Of a stretch of 64,000 nt of DNA, positions 54,284 to 63,570 are shown one piece after another. This stretch comes from AWTP1-13 sp963770295 (GTDB taxonomy: Bacteria > Pseudomonadota > Alphaproteobacteria > Rhizobiales > Hyphomicrobiaceae): contig CAVYPA010000022.1 of the NCBI GenBank assembly GCA_963770295.1, positions 62,001 to 126,000 of the forward strand, in the 5' to 3' direction. Position numbers and translations under genes: made by a program. Each line of letters opens with the position of its first letter. The first letter of the stretch is position 1. The notes beneath the pieces are model-generated. The model saw only the letters and a program-made list of their open reading frames with translations, was not told the DNA's origin and did not search any database.

Positions 54284-55183
54284 TCAATCGAGCTCGAGGC
54301 CGTCCATCCCCGAATTCTTGCGCACCTTCACGATCATTTCGCGCAGGAGCGAGCCCGCGGCCACCGGGTCCTCCACCTGGTCAACCTCGGCGCCGCGGCG
54401 CCAGCCCTCGCATACGGCAATGCGGCCGACGCCGGCCTGGATCACCCGTGCAGTGATGTCTTGGGCTTCTTCACTTGCCAGATACACCACGGCGGGCGAC
54501 ACCCACTTGGGGTCGCGCACGGCGCGCTCTTTCTCGCTCAGCTCGCGCAGCCCCGCGGTCATGCGAGTGTGGGCCGAGGGCGAAATCGCATTGACGGTGA
54601 CGCCGTAGCGGGCGAGCTCGCGCGCGGCGATGATGGTGAAGGCGGCGATGCCGGCCTTGGCGGCCCCGTAGTTCGTCTGCCCGACGTTGCCGTAAATCCC
54701 CGAGGTCGAGGTGATATTGATGATGCGGGCTTTGACGGGACCGTTGCCCTTCTTGCTCTCCTCGCGCCAATAGGCGGCCGCGTGCCGCGACGGGGCAAAC
54801 GTTCCCTTGAGGTGCACCTTGATCACCGCATCCCACTCGTCCTCCGCCATATTCGTCAGCATGCGGTCGCGCAGGATGCCGGCATTGTTGACGAGGATAT
54901 CGAGCCTGCCGAAGGTGTCGACGGCTTCCTCGATCATGGCTTGCGCGCCCTTCCAGTCGCTTACGTCGGCCGCATTGGCGATGGCCGCGCCGCCGGCTTG
55001 TTTGATGGTGTCCACCACGGCCGCTGCCGCAGCTGCATTGGTGCCCGTGCCATCGACGCGGGCCCCGATGTCGTTGACCATGACCTTGGCGCCATGGACC
55101 GCAAGCAGCAGAGCGTGTTGGCGCCCAAGCCCTCCACCGGCCCCCGTCACGATGGCCACCCGACCTTCGCATAAGCGGCGCAT
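54284..55183 (-). CDS. SDR of the multifunctional-enzyme (3-hydroxyacyl-CoA dehydrogenase) type
   Basis: A 299-residue SDR: IVTGAGGGLGRQHALLLA is the cofactor loop, LVNNAGILRDRML the NNAG motif, NITSTSGIYGNVGQTNYGAAKAGI the Ser-Tyr-Lys catalytic set. The GLGRQHA form and the insertion in the NDIGARVDGTG region are typical of the D-3-hydroxyacyl-CoA dehydrogenase domain of multifunctional enzyme 2 and its bacterial homologues. The start at 55183 has AGGAGG upstream. It is convergent to ugpC with 15 bases between them. Confidence 0.85.
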   Translation of the reverse strand: MRRLCEGRVAIVTGAGGGLGRQHALLLAVHGAKVMVNDIGARVDGTGTNAAAAAAVVDTIKQAGGAAIANAADVSDWKGAQAMIEEAVDTFGRLDILVNNAGILRDRMLTNMAEDEWDAVIKVHLKGTFAPSRHAAAYWREESKKGNGPVKARIINITSTSGIYGNVGQTNYGAAKAGIAAFTIIAARELARYGVTVNAISPSAHTRMTAGLRELSEKERAVRDPKWVSPAVVYLASEEAQDITARVIQAGVGRIAVCEGWRRGAEVDQVEDPVAAGSLLREMIVKVRKNSGMDGLELD

Positions 55184-55404
55184 ATCGTCCTCCTTGGCGT
55201 CCCGATGCCCGTGGCGCCCAGTTTGCTTGCGCGCCGGTGCGCCAGGCAAGGCCCGCAACGCTCTTCGTCGGACGCCGGGGCGGTTGCCGCGCGCCTTGCG
55301 CGCCCTCTGCGCGATTTCCTTTCGCATCACGGCGCAGCATGCGATATCCGCTCTCGCGCCGGCAGCCGGCGAAAAGACTCGATGTGGACTGGGAGGAAAT
55401 CGAC

Positions 55405-56145
55405 ATGTCCGAGGATCGGCTCGACGACATCGCCGCACGGCTGGTGGCGGCCCGCCAGCAGGGCGCGCGAATTTCGCTCCCTGCCGGGCAAACGCCGAAG
55501 GATTTCGAGGAAGGATTTGCCATCCAGGAAAGGGTCGTGCTGGCGCTCAAGTCGCCGATCATCGGTTGGAAGGTGATGGCGGTGGCAAACGGCCCCGTGA
55601 TCTATGCCCCCATCCTCGACGCGGGCCGGGTGGCGGCCAACGGCACCTGGACGGTGCTGGGGCGCGAGCCGGCCGGTCTGGAGCTCGAGATTGCCTTTCG
55701 CTTGGGGCGTAGCGTGGGCCCCGAGGCCTCGGCCGAGCAAGTCCTGGATGCGGTCGCGGCGGCGCACGTTGTGTTTGAGCTGTGCCAGAGCCGGATCGCC
55801 GATCCGGCGCGGTTGCCGCGCCACGTCATGCTTGCCGACTGCATCGCCAATGCCGGGGTGGTGGTTGGCACCGAGATCGCAGGCTGGCGCGAGAAGGATC
55901 TCAAGGCTCGGCCGGGTCGGCTGCTCGTGGACGGCACGCTTCACGCCGAAGGCCACAGCATCGACCCGGTTGCCGCTTTGCTGCTGTTGCCGCCCGCCAT
56001 GGCTCGGCGTGGTAAGCGCATCGAGGCCGGTCAAATCGTCATCACCGGCAGCCTAATCGGCATGAACTGGCTGACGGGACGGCACGCCCTCAAGGGCGTG
56101 ATCGAGGCTTGCGGCGAGGTCGCCATGAACCTGGCCGCGGCCTGA
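55405..56145 (+). CDS. 2-keto-4-pentenoate hydratase / FAH-family hydratase
   Basis: A 246-residue protein of the MhpD/HpaH-like hydratase family. IGWKVMAVANGP, GLELEIAFRLGRSVG with the metal-site ELE, and GQIVITGSLIGMNWLTG are typical. These enzymes hydrate 2-hydroxypentadienoate in meta-cleavage of aromatics or decarboxylate oxalocrotonate. The start at 55405 has GGAGG at 55392-55396. It is a single gene here, so the route it serves is unclear. Confidence 0.82.
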   Translation: MSEDRLDDIAARLVAARQQGARISLPAGQTPKDFEEGFAIQERVVLALKSPIIGWKVMAVANGPVIYAPILDAGRVAANGTWTVLGREPAGLELEIAFRLGRSVGPEASAEQVLDAVAAAHVVFELCQSRIADPARLPRHVMLADCIANAGVVVGTEIAGWREKDLKARPGRLLVDGTLHAEGHSIDPVAALLLLPPAMARRGKRIEAGQIVITGSLIGMNWLTGRHALKGVIEACGEVAMNLAAA

Positions 56146-56242
56146 GCCACGGCGCGATGGTACGCTCTCAGGGCCTCACTTGCCGCAGGCGAGCCGGCCC
56201 GCGCGGGTCGCGCGGCGCTAGGGCTGCAGGGCCGCATCGGCA

Positions 56243-57202
56243 TTAGCTTTCAAGGCCTGTCGGCACGGTTTCTTGCTCGCTCTCAAGCCGCATGCCGGAG
56301 GCCTGCGCCATGGTCTCCAGCAACGCAGCAAAATCGGCGGCGAGATACTTGTTGGCATCCGGCTTCAGCCGGACGGCACCGATATGGCTTTGCAGCATGT
56401 CGCGCGCCGCCGAGGTCACCGGCATTGGCACCTCCATCTTGCGCCCGAGCTCGAGACCGAGGTCGAGATCCTTGCGCAGGAGTTCCGGCGTGAAGGTCGT
56501 GGTCCAGTCGAGATTGACGAGCGCGGGCGACTTGTAGCGGGTGAACATCGAGCCCATCACGCTGTTGTTCATGAAGGCCAGAAAGGCGTGACGGGGCACG
56601 CCCATCTTGTTCGCCAGCAGCGTGATCTCGATGAGATTTTCAATGACGACACCAAGCATGACGTTGTGGGCGATCTTGCATACCCGCGCCAGTTCCCCCT
56701 CGCCGACGTAAGAGACGCCGCCGGGAGCGAAGGCTTCGATCAGCGGCGCCACTTTGTGAAAGGCAGGCTCGGGGCCGGAGGCGACGGCCGACAGCTTGCC
56801 GGCCTTGATGACTTTGGCATTGCCGCTCACCGGTGCGGCGATGTAATCGACGCCGACTGCGCGCAATTTCTCGCGAATTCGTGCGGATTCCTCGACGCCG
56901 ATGGTCGAGCAGTCGACCACGATTGCCGGCGCCTTGCCGGCGACGGAGAGCGCGCCGGCGGGACCGAAGTAAACCTCCGCCAGGTCCTTGCCCGTCGACA
57001 CGATGGAGAACAGCACGTCGACGCCGGCAAGGTCGGCCGCTGAGCTGACGACCTTTGCCCCCGCGGCCGACAGCGGTTGGGCTTTGGCGATGGTGCGGTT
57101 CCAGATCGCAACGCTACGGCCGGCCTGCAGCAGGCGTTCCGCCATCGGGTAGCCCATGCGGCCCATGCCGATCCAGCCGACGCGTTGCGCGCTACCTGTC
57201 AT
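56243..57202 (-). CDS. 3-hydroxyisobutyrate-dehydrogenase family oxidoreductase
   Basis: A 319-residue beta-hydroxyacid dehydrogenase: VGWIGMGRMGYPMAERLL is the NAD(P) fold, DCSTIG the DCST motif, APVSGNAKVIKAGKL the substrate loop, and ARVCKIAHNVMLG holds the catalytic lysine (KIAHN). Members oxidise 3-hydroxyisobutyrate, tartronate semialdehyde or similar acids. I use the ATG at 57202; the open frame reaches 57274. Confidence 0.88.
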   Translation of the reverse strand: MTGSAQRVGWIGMGRMGYPMAERLLQAGRSVAIWNRTIAKAQPLSAAGAKVVSSAADLAGVDVLFSIVSTGKDLAEVYFGPAGALSVAGKAPAIVVDCSTIGVEESARIREKLRAVGVDYIAAPVSGNAKVIKAGKLSAVASGPEPAFHKVAPLIEAFAPGGVSYVGEGELARVCKIAHNVMLGVVIENLIEITLLANKMGVPRHAFLAFMNNSVMGSMFTRYKSPALVNLDWTTTFTPELLRKDLDLGLELGRKMEVPMPVTSAARDMLQSHIGAVRLKPDANKYLAADFAALLETMAQASGMRLESEQETVPTGLES

Positions 57203-57345
57203 TGATATCTCCGTGCGATGCCGTGGTTGCTGGGCCAGTCTCGTTGCGCAAGCCCCGTGTCGGGTCGGTGCCATTCGTCTTCACGCACAATTGAGCCTGC
57301 CCTCAGCGAGCGTGTCAACGAGAGATCCCGGCGCGGCCGCGACGA

Positions 57346-58308
57346 TTAAGCCGGCGACTTGGCGCTCGCGCGCGTGAGGCCAGCGTCCTCGCGCAAACTG
57401 CGCGCGATCACCTTCTGCTGGTCGAACTCGGCGCGACGGCGTGCGATCTCCTCCGGCGCCAGACGCGCAATATTGGAAAAGTCAAGTTTCCAGTCGGCGC
57501 TGTTGCTCCAGCGCAAAGGTGACTGCACCGTGCTGCGCGGTTGGCTGGCCGATGCCAAGAGATCGAGGGCAAAGTCGAGTGTGGCGCGCTGCGAAGCCGG
57601 ATCGTTCGGTCTGCCTACCGGATTACCGAGAGGAAAGTCCGAAAACAACAGGCGCGGCACGCCCACGTACTCGACGATGTCTTTGGCGCAGCCCATCACC
57701 ACCGTGGCGATGCCGGCACTTTCCAAGGCGCGTGCTGCAAGGCTTGCACTTTGGTGACAGACCGGACAGTTGGGCAACAGCAGCGCCGCGTCGACCCCAT
57801 CGGCCTTGCAGCGAGCGACGAGCTCCGGGCAGTCGACTTCGAGGGTGACGCGATGGCTGCGGTTGGTCGGCAGTCCGTGAAAGCGGCGCGCAAGCCCACC
57901 GATGCGGCCGGTTGCTGCCGCGGCGCGCAGTTCGGGCAAAGCGAAGTAGCTGCCGGGATCCTCCGCGGTCGTATGTTTTCGATCGATACCGACGTGGGAA
58001 ATGCGCAGGTCGTGGTCCTTAGCGGTGTCGCCAGAATAAACCGCGTAGAATTTGGCCGCCGAGTTGTAAGGTGCGCCGGGTCCCTGATCGCCCTTATCCG
58101 GCTGATAAGGAGCCGCCGTGGTGACGAGGGTCAAGCGGCAGTCTCCCAGCGGCTTGCGCAACCGATGCAACGGCACCTCGGCGTAATGGGCCCATTCGTA
58201 GGGGGCGCCATAGCCAAGTGCAAGGTAGTACTCGCGTATTCTTTGCCGGTAGGGGATCGGTTCATCGTGCGCCGGGGCAAAGCCGAAGTTTTCCGGGCGT
58301 TCGGTCAT
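57346..58308 (-). CDS. Cysteine homologue of glycine/proline reductase selenoprotein B
   Basis: A 320-residue protein resembling GrdB/PrdB, the selenium-containing subunits of glycine and D-proline reductases. The conserved region reads CKADGVDAALLLPNCPVCHQSASLAA, where a Cys stands where the selenocysteine is expected; LRISHVGIDRKHT and FSDFPLGNPVGRP are also family-like. Cys forms are annotated in many aerobic proteobacteria as 'glycine reductase' but their reaction is unknown. No grdA, grdC or proprotein gene is nearby, so true amino-acid reductase activity is unlikely. I start at the ATG at 58308; the open frame reaches 58539. Confidence 0.7.
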   Translation of the reverse strand: MTERPENFGFAPAHDEPIPYRQRIREYYLALGYGAPYEWAHYAEVPLHRLRKPLGDCRLTLVTTAAPYQPDKGDQGPGAPYNSAAKFYAVYSGDTAKDHDLRISHVGIDRKHTTAEDPGSYFALPELRAAAATGRIGGLARRFHGLPTNRSHRVTLEVDCPELVARCKADGVDAALLLPNCPVCHQSASLAARALESAGIATVVMGCAKDIVEYVGVPRLLFSDFPLGNPVGRPNDPASQRATLDFALDLLASASQPRSTVQSPLRWSNSADWKLDFSNIARLAPEEIARRRAEFDQQKVIARSLREDAGLTRASAKSPA

Positions 58309-58428
58309 TGTCTCAGCTCCAGGGCTGCTTGTGGGTTCGAGCTTCCTTCTGCATTTGGCAAACCTTTTGAGCCGCGTGCAAGGGCTTGCTAGTTTGGCGC
58401 AATTCTTAGTGGTTCTGCGAGGCCCACC

Positions 58429-59175
58429 ATGAGCGAAACCCCCGTCACCTACCGATCCAGCAACGGCGTTGCCCTCATCACGATTAATCGGCCGGAACGC
58501 ATGAACAGGCTCGACGACGGCGTCGTCGAGGCGTTGCACAGCGCCTGGCAGCGGCTGATGGGCTGCGATGACGATCGCGTAGCCGTGCTGACGGGCGCCG
58601 GCGACCGGGCGTTTACGGCCGGTGCCGACCTCACGGCGCTACCCAGTAGCCTTTACCGCGGCATTCCCGGGGTCGGCGTCGCCGTCGATAAGCCGGTGAT
58701 TGGCGCGGTTGCGGGCTGGGTGGTGGGGGGCGGCATGGTGCTTACCACCATGTGCGACATTTTGATTGCCGCCGACAATGCCCGGTTTTCCTATCCCGAG
58801 GTCAAGGTGGGGTTCACCGGCGGCATCATCAGCAATCTCGCCTCGCGCATCCCGCACAAGATCGCTATGGAACTGTTGTTACTCGGTGAGCCGATCGACG
58901 CGCGGCGCGCCTATGAGGTCGGCTACGTCAACAAGGTGGTCGCCGTAGCCGAGTTGCTGCCAACGGCAATGGACTATGCGCGCCGGATAGCTGCCACCGC
59001 GCCGCTGCCATCGCGGGCGTTGAAACGCTTTGTCACGGAAACGCTGCCCAAAAGCCCGACCGAGATTGCCGGCATTGCTCGCGCCGAGGTCGACGCGATC
59101 TTCGCCAGCGAGGACTGGACCGAAGGCCGCGCGGCATTCGCGCAAAAACGGCCCGCGGTTTATCGGGGGAAATAG
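58429..59175 (+). CDS. Enoyl-CoA hydratase/isomerase family protein
   Basis: A 248-residue crotonase: VAVLTGAGDRAFTAGADLTAL and AVAGWVVGGGMVLTTMCDILI form the oxyanion hole; YPEVKVGFTGGIISNLASRIP follows with a glutamate at the PE site. Assignment to hydratase or isomerase is not fixed. It is divergent from the GrdB-like gene, 120 bases away. Confidence 0.85.
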   Translation: MSETPVTYRSSNGVALITINRPERMNRLDDGVVEALHSAWQRLMGCDDDRVAVLTGAGDRAFTAGADLTALPSSLYRGIPGVGVAVDKPVIGAVAGWVVGGGMVLTTMCDILIAADNARFSYPEVKVGFTGGIISNLASRIPHKIAMELLLLGEPIDARRAYEVGYVNKVVAVAELLPTAMDYARRIAATAPLPSRALKRFVTETLPKSPTEIAGIARAEVDAIFASEDWTEGRAAFAQKRPAVYRGK

Positions 59176-59188
59176 GCCGCGTGCCGGT

Positions 59189-60157
59189 CTACTCCAACGT
59201 CATGTTGGTGGCTTTGATCAGCTCAATGTTGCGGGCGGTATCTTGCTCGAGGTAGGCGACCATTTCCTCGGGCGTTTGCGTCGGCACCACGGTATTGATC
59301 GATCGCATGCGGTCGCGCATTTCCTCACTATTGGCGATCTCCACGATTTTGGCGTTGAGCTTGGCGACGATCGCCTTGGCTGTGCCAGCCGGGGCGAACA
59401 GCGAATACCAGATCGGCACATCCGAATTGGCATAGCCGCACTCCGTGAGTGTCGGCAGATCCGGGAAGTCCGGGTGGCGCGTCGCATTGTTGATGTTGAG
59501 AAGCAGGAGCTTGCCGGCCTTAACGTGCGGGATAGTGTTGATCTCGTTCATCATCTGCACGGTATTGGGCAGGTGATCATTGAGCGCATCGGCGCTGCCG
59601 CGATAGGGCACGTGCAGGATATCGATGCCCGCCCGATACTTCAGCATCTCGATGCGCAGGTGGGTGGCGGTGCCAAGACCCGCCGAGCCGTAGGAAAGTT
59701 TGCCGGCATTGGCCTTGGCATACGTGATCATCTCTTTGAACGTCTTCGGTCCGACCGCCGGATGCATGGAAAAGCCGGTGACAAAATCGCCAACCCGGCC
59801 CACCGGCAAAAAGCTTTTGGGATCGTAGGGGGTCTTGCGTAGGCTGGGCAGCACGCTGAGCGTTGCGTTGGGCGTGAGCAAGAAGGTGTAACCGTCGGGC
59901 GCCGCCTTGGCCGCCGCCTCGGTGCCGATCATGCCACCGGCGCCGCCGCGATTCTCAATGATGAACTGCTGGCCGAAACTTTGGGAGAGCTTTTCGGCCC
60001 AGGGACGACCGATGAGATCCGTGCCGCCGCCAGGGGCATAGGGCAGGATCAGCTTGACGGGCTTGTCGGGCCAGTTCTGGACCTGGGCCGAGGCTTTTCC
60101 GGCAAAAGGTGCCGCCAGTGCCGCACCGGCGAAGGCGAGAAATTCGCGACGACGCAT
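59189..60157 (-). CDS. tctC: Tripartite tricarboxylate transporter substrate-binding protein (TctC/Bug)
   Basis: A 322-residue periplasmic solute-binding protein. The N-terminus RRREFLAFAGAALAAPFAGKASAQ is a Tat-like or Sec signal. WPDKPVKLILPYAPGGGTDLIGR and the IENRGGAGGMIGTEAAAKA loop are Bug-family hallmarks. It binds a carboxylate ligand for the TctAB permease, whose genes lie just upstream on the same strand. Confidence 0.92.
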   Translation of the reverse strand: MRRREFLAFAGAALAAPFAGKASAQVQNWPDKPVKLILPYAPGGGTDLIGRPWAEKLSQSFGQQFIIENRGGAGGMIGTEAAAKAAPDGYTFLLTPNATLSVLPSLRKTPYDPKSFLPVGRVGDFVTGFSMHPAVGPKTFKEMITYAKANAGKLSYGSAGLGTATHLRIEMLKYRAGIDILHVPYRGSADALNDHLPNTVQMMNEINTIPHVKAGKLLLLNINNATRHPDFPDLPTLTECGYANSDVPIWYSLFAPAGTAKAIVAKLNAKIVEIANSEEMRDRMRSINTVVPTQTPEEMVAYLEQDTARNIELIKATNMTLE

Positions 60158-60228
60158 TCTTGGTCCTCTCTATCGGTCTTGAGCGCTGCGATGGCAAGCA
60201 TGCCGTCTGCCGTCGGTGGGCGTCAAAT

Positions 60229-61736
60229 CTACTCTTGGAATGCTGCCTGGCGCGCCTTGCGCACGTTGGGCAGGACAACAAATACCAGCAGCAGGGCCGC
60301 AAGCAGTAGGAAGCACAGCGACAATGGTCGCTGCAAGAACACCCAAGGATCTCCGCGCGACAGCAGCATGGTGCGTCGCATGTAGACTTCCATCATCGGC
60401 CCGAGAAGGAAGCCGAGCAGCAAAGGTGCCGGCTCGAAATCGAGCTTCATCAGCAAGTATCCGAACAGGCCGAACACGGCGATCATGAGCACTTCGTTGG
60501 CGGAGTTGTTGAGGCTGTAAACCCCAATGCAGCAAAAGAACAGAATTGCAATGGCCAAGAGTTGATAGGGCACCAGTAGCAAGCGCACCCAGATACCGAT
60601 CAGGGGTAGATTGAGCACGATCAGCATCAGGTTGCCGAACCACATGCTGACGATCATGCCCCAAAACAGCCCGGGTCTTTGTTCCATCACCTGCGGGCCG
60701 GGGACGATGCCATGGATCATCATGCCGCCAATCATCATCGCCATTACGGCGTTGGACGGAATGCCGAGCGTAAGCATCGGAATGAAGGAGGTCTGTGCCG
60801 CGGCATTGTTGGCGCTCTCGGGGGCGGCCACGCCCTCGATCATGCCGGTGCCAAACTTCTCCGGCGTGCGTGAAAACTTCTTCTCCAGCGTGTAGGCCGA
60901 GAAGGAAGCGAGGATCGCTCCTCCCCCGGGTAGGATCCGAGCAGTCCGCCCAGCAGGGTTCCCCGCAAGATCGGTGCAATCGAGCGCCGCATGTCCTCGC
61001 GGGTGGGCATCAGTCCACTGACTTTCGAGCTGGCGAGCTCGGCCCGCTCTGGATTGGTCAGATTGGCGATGATCTCGGCGATGCCGAACACGCCCATGGC
61101 GAGCGGCACGAAGCCAATGCCATCGAACAGATCGCTGATGCCGAAGGTGTAGCGCAGGTTACCGGTGTTGACATCGGTGCCGATCAGGCCGAGCAGCATG
61201 CCAAGGAACACCATACCGAACGCCTTGAGCACCGAACCGCGCGCCAGCACGATGGCAAACACCAAGCCGAGCGTCATCAGCGAGAAGTAGTCGGGCGGCG
61301 TGAATTGTTGAGCCAGCCGCGTCAGCGGCGGTGCCGCCAGCGCGATGGCAATGGTCGCCACGCAGCCGGCAAAGAAGGATCCGAGAGCGGCGATGGCGAG
61401 CGCCGGGCCGGCGCGGCCCTGGCGCGCCATCTGGTAGCCGTCGAGGGTGGTTACCACCGAGCTCGATTCGCCGGGGAGGTTGACGAGGATGGCCGTGGTG
61501 GAGCCGCCATATTGCGCCCCGTAGTAGATGCCGGCCAGCATGATCAGGGCGCCCTCGGCCGGCAGCAGGTAGGTGACGGGCAACAGCAGCGCCATGGTGG
61601 CGACCGGGCCGACCCCCGGCAGCACGCCGATACAGGTGCCGATGACCGCGCCGGCCAGGCACCAGAGCAGGTTCTGCAGCGAGACCGCCACCGAAAACCC
61701 GAGCCCAAGATTGGCGAGCAGCCCCCCTAGTTCCAT
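60229..61736 (-). CDS. tctA: Tripartite tricarboxylate transporter large membrane subunit TctA (frameshifted)
   Basis: A protein of about 502 residues with 10-12 membrane segments. The N-terminal part (from ATG 61736, ELGGLLANLGLGF) has GVLPGVGPVATMALLLP and GIYYGAQYGGSTTAILVNLPGE; the C-terminal part has PMLTLGIPSNAVMAMMIGG. The frame breaks at a run of five C at 60923-60927: with six, GSYPG(GGA)ILASF would continue into GTGMIEGVAAPESANN. As written, the first frame ends with unrelated residues. It overlaps the tctB stop by 10 bases. TctA forms the conducting part of a sodium- or proton-driven carboxylate importer. Confidence 0.88.
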
Positions 61737-62185
61737 GCGTACCCCGGCGGCAGGGTGGGGATCGGCATGCCAAGGCCGTAAATGAACAGGCCGATGCCGA
61801 GCCCGAGCATGAGGAGTGCGAACACCAGGTACTCGCGCCAGCGCGTATCCGGCGTGCCGAGGGCGGTCAGGGTCATCGACACGATCATGGCCACCACCAG
61901 GCCCAGCCGGTCGACCAACAGCGCGAAAGCCACCGTCGCCAGCGTGACCATGATGGCGGGTCGCCAGGCCCAGGCGGTGAGGGTCGGGCTGCCGGCAATG
62001 GCGGCCTTGAGCCAGAGCAGCACGCCGGTCGCGAGCAGGCACCAGCTCAGGATGTGGGGCAAGACGCCGGTACCGGGCCTTGGCGCGGTTCCCATTGGAT
62101 AGTCGGCGCCGATCCAGAGGCCAGCCAATCCAAAACCAAGCAACAGCAGGCCGGCGGCAAAATCTTGGGAGCTCCGCATGCGCAT
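61727..62185 (-). CDS. tctB: Tripartite tricarboxylate transporter small membrane subunit TctB
   Basis: A 152-residue protein with four membrane segments. FAAGLLLLGFGLAGLWIGADYPMGTAPRPGTGVLP is the usual TctB opening. It partners TctA and TctC. It is the first gene of the tctBAC unit, which has the order B-A-C on the minus strand. Confidence 0.88.
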   Translation of the reverse strand: MRMRSSQDFAAGLLLLGFGLAGLWIGADYPMGTAPRPGTGVLPHILSWCLLATGVLLWLKAAIAGSPTLTAWAWRPAIMVTLATVAFALLVDRLGLVVAMIVSMTLTALGTPDTRWREYLVFALLMLGLGIGLFIYGLGMPIPTLPPGYAWN

Positions 62186-62281
62186 TGCCAGACGTCTTCC
62201 CCCTGCGCGCTTTTGGCCAAGCTTACTTGCAATGTGCCGAGAGGGGTAGAGCGAATGGCGGTGGGCAAGCGCCGGCGGTTC

Positions 62282-63433
62282 TTAGGTGTTGTGCTTCACG
62301 AGAATATCGCCGCTCACCTGCTTCACATCGCGCAGGCCGCAGAGCGCCATGGTGATATCGAGTTCCTTGCGGATGATTTCGAGGGATTTGGCGACACCGG
62401 CCTCCCCCAGAGCGCCGAGGCCGTAGACATAGGCGCGGCCGATGAAAACGCCTTTGGCGCCTAGCGCCAGGGCCTTGATGACGTCTTGTCCGGAACGAAT
62501 GCCACCATCCATCAGCACCTCGATTTGGCTCCCGACGCTGCGGGCGATCTCGGGCAATGCCGATATGGAGGAGGGGGCGCCGTCGAGCTGCCGGCCGCCG
62601 TGGTTGGAGACGATGATGGCATCGGCGCCGCTGCGAACCGCAAGCTCGGCATCCTCAGGGTCGAGAATGCCCTTGAGAATGAGCTTGCCGCCCCAGCGCT
62701 CCTTGATGCGTTTGACGTCGTCCCAATTGAGGCTCGGATCGAACTGTTCGGCGGTCCAGGCCGAGAGCGCGCGCGTGTCCTTAACGCCCTTGGCGTGGCC
62801 GACAATGTTGCGGAAGGTGCGCCGCTTGGTGCCGAGCATGCCCAGCCACCAGCGCGGTTTGCCGGCGATATCGATGATGTTGGCGAGCGTCATCTGCGGC
62901 GGTGCGGTAAGGCCGTTTTTCACGTCTTTGTGGCGCTGGCCGAGGATTTGCAGATCCAGCGTCAGCACCAGGGCCGAGCAGCCCGCCGCCTTGGCACGAC
63001 CAATCAGGCGATCGATGAAGTCGCGATCGCGCATGACGTAGAGCTGGAACCAGAACGGCTTGTCGGCCCCCTCGGCCACGTCCTCGATCGAGCAGATGCT
63101 CATGGTTGAGAGGGTAAAGGGAACCCCCGCCGCCGCGGCGGCGCGCGCGGCCAGCACCTCACCGTCGGCGTGCTGCATGCCGGTCAGGCCGACGGGCGCC
63201 AATGCGACGGGCATGGAAACCGGTTGGCCGATCATGCTGGTGGCAAGCGTACGGTTCGACATGTCGACGGCGACGCGTTGGCGCAGGCGGATGCGTTGAA
63301 AGTCGGTTTCATTGGCGCGGTAGGTGCTCTCACTCCAGGCGCCCGAGTTGGCGTAGTCATAAAACATTTTCGGCACGCGGCGCCGAGCAAGTACGCGCAA
63401 GTCTTCGACGCAAGTGATGATAGGCGCGGCCAT
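62282..63433 (-). CDS. lldD: FMN-dependent alpha-hydroxy-acid dehydrogenase (LldD/GOX family)
   Basis: A 383-residue flavoprotein. VPKMFYDYANSGAWSESTY opens it, the FMN-binding LAPVGLTGMQHADGE follows, and the C-terminal SNHGGRQLDGAPSS and MDGGIRSGQDVIKALALGA carry the catalytic His-Arg pair and the phosphate loop. Members oxidise L-lactate, glycolate or mandelate. The start at 63433 has GGAGG upstream; the open frame continues to 63574. A dedicated partner gene is not visible. Confidence 0.88.
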   Translation of the reverse strand: MAAPIITCVEDLRVLARRRVPKMFYDYANSGAWSESTYRANETDFQRIRLRQRVAVDMSNRTLATSMIGQPVSMPVALAPVGLTGMQHADGEVLAARAAAAAGVPFTLSTMSICSIEDVAEGADKPFWFQLYVMRDRDFIDRLIGRAKAAGCSALVLTLDLQILGQRHKDVKNGLTAPPQMTLANIIDIAGKPRWWLGMLGTKRRTFRNIVGHAKGVKDTRALSAWTAEQFDPSLNWDDVKRIKERWGGKLILKGILDPEDAELAVRSGADAIIVSNHGGRQLDGAPSSISALPEIARSVGSQIEVLMDGGIRSGQDVIKALALGAKGVFIGRAYVYGLGALGEAGVAKSLEIIRKELDITMALCGLRDVKQVSGDILVKHNT

Positions 63434-63570
63434 GATGTTTTCCTCCCGCGTATGCGTCGCCAGCTCGCCGGCGAGGGACACGCCCCGGTGCGCTTTCCAG
63501 CAGAGCTTGGCGCGATGATCAAGGGGGAAGTGAAGCCGAGCTAAGCTAGCAATAGGGCTGGGACGGCCAA

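Noticed and set aside
57346..58308. True selenoprotein with in-frame TGA
   Set aside because: The frame is uninterrupted and a cysteine codon stands at the key position.
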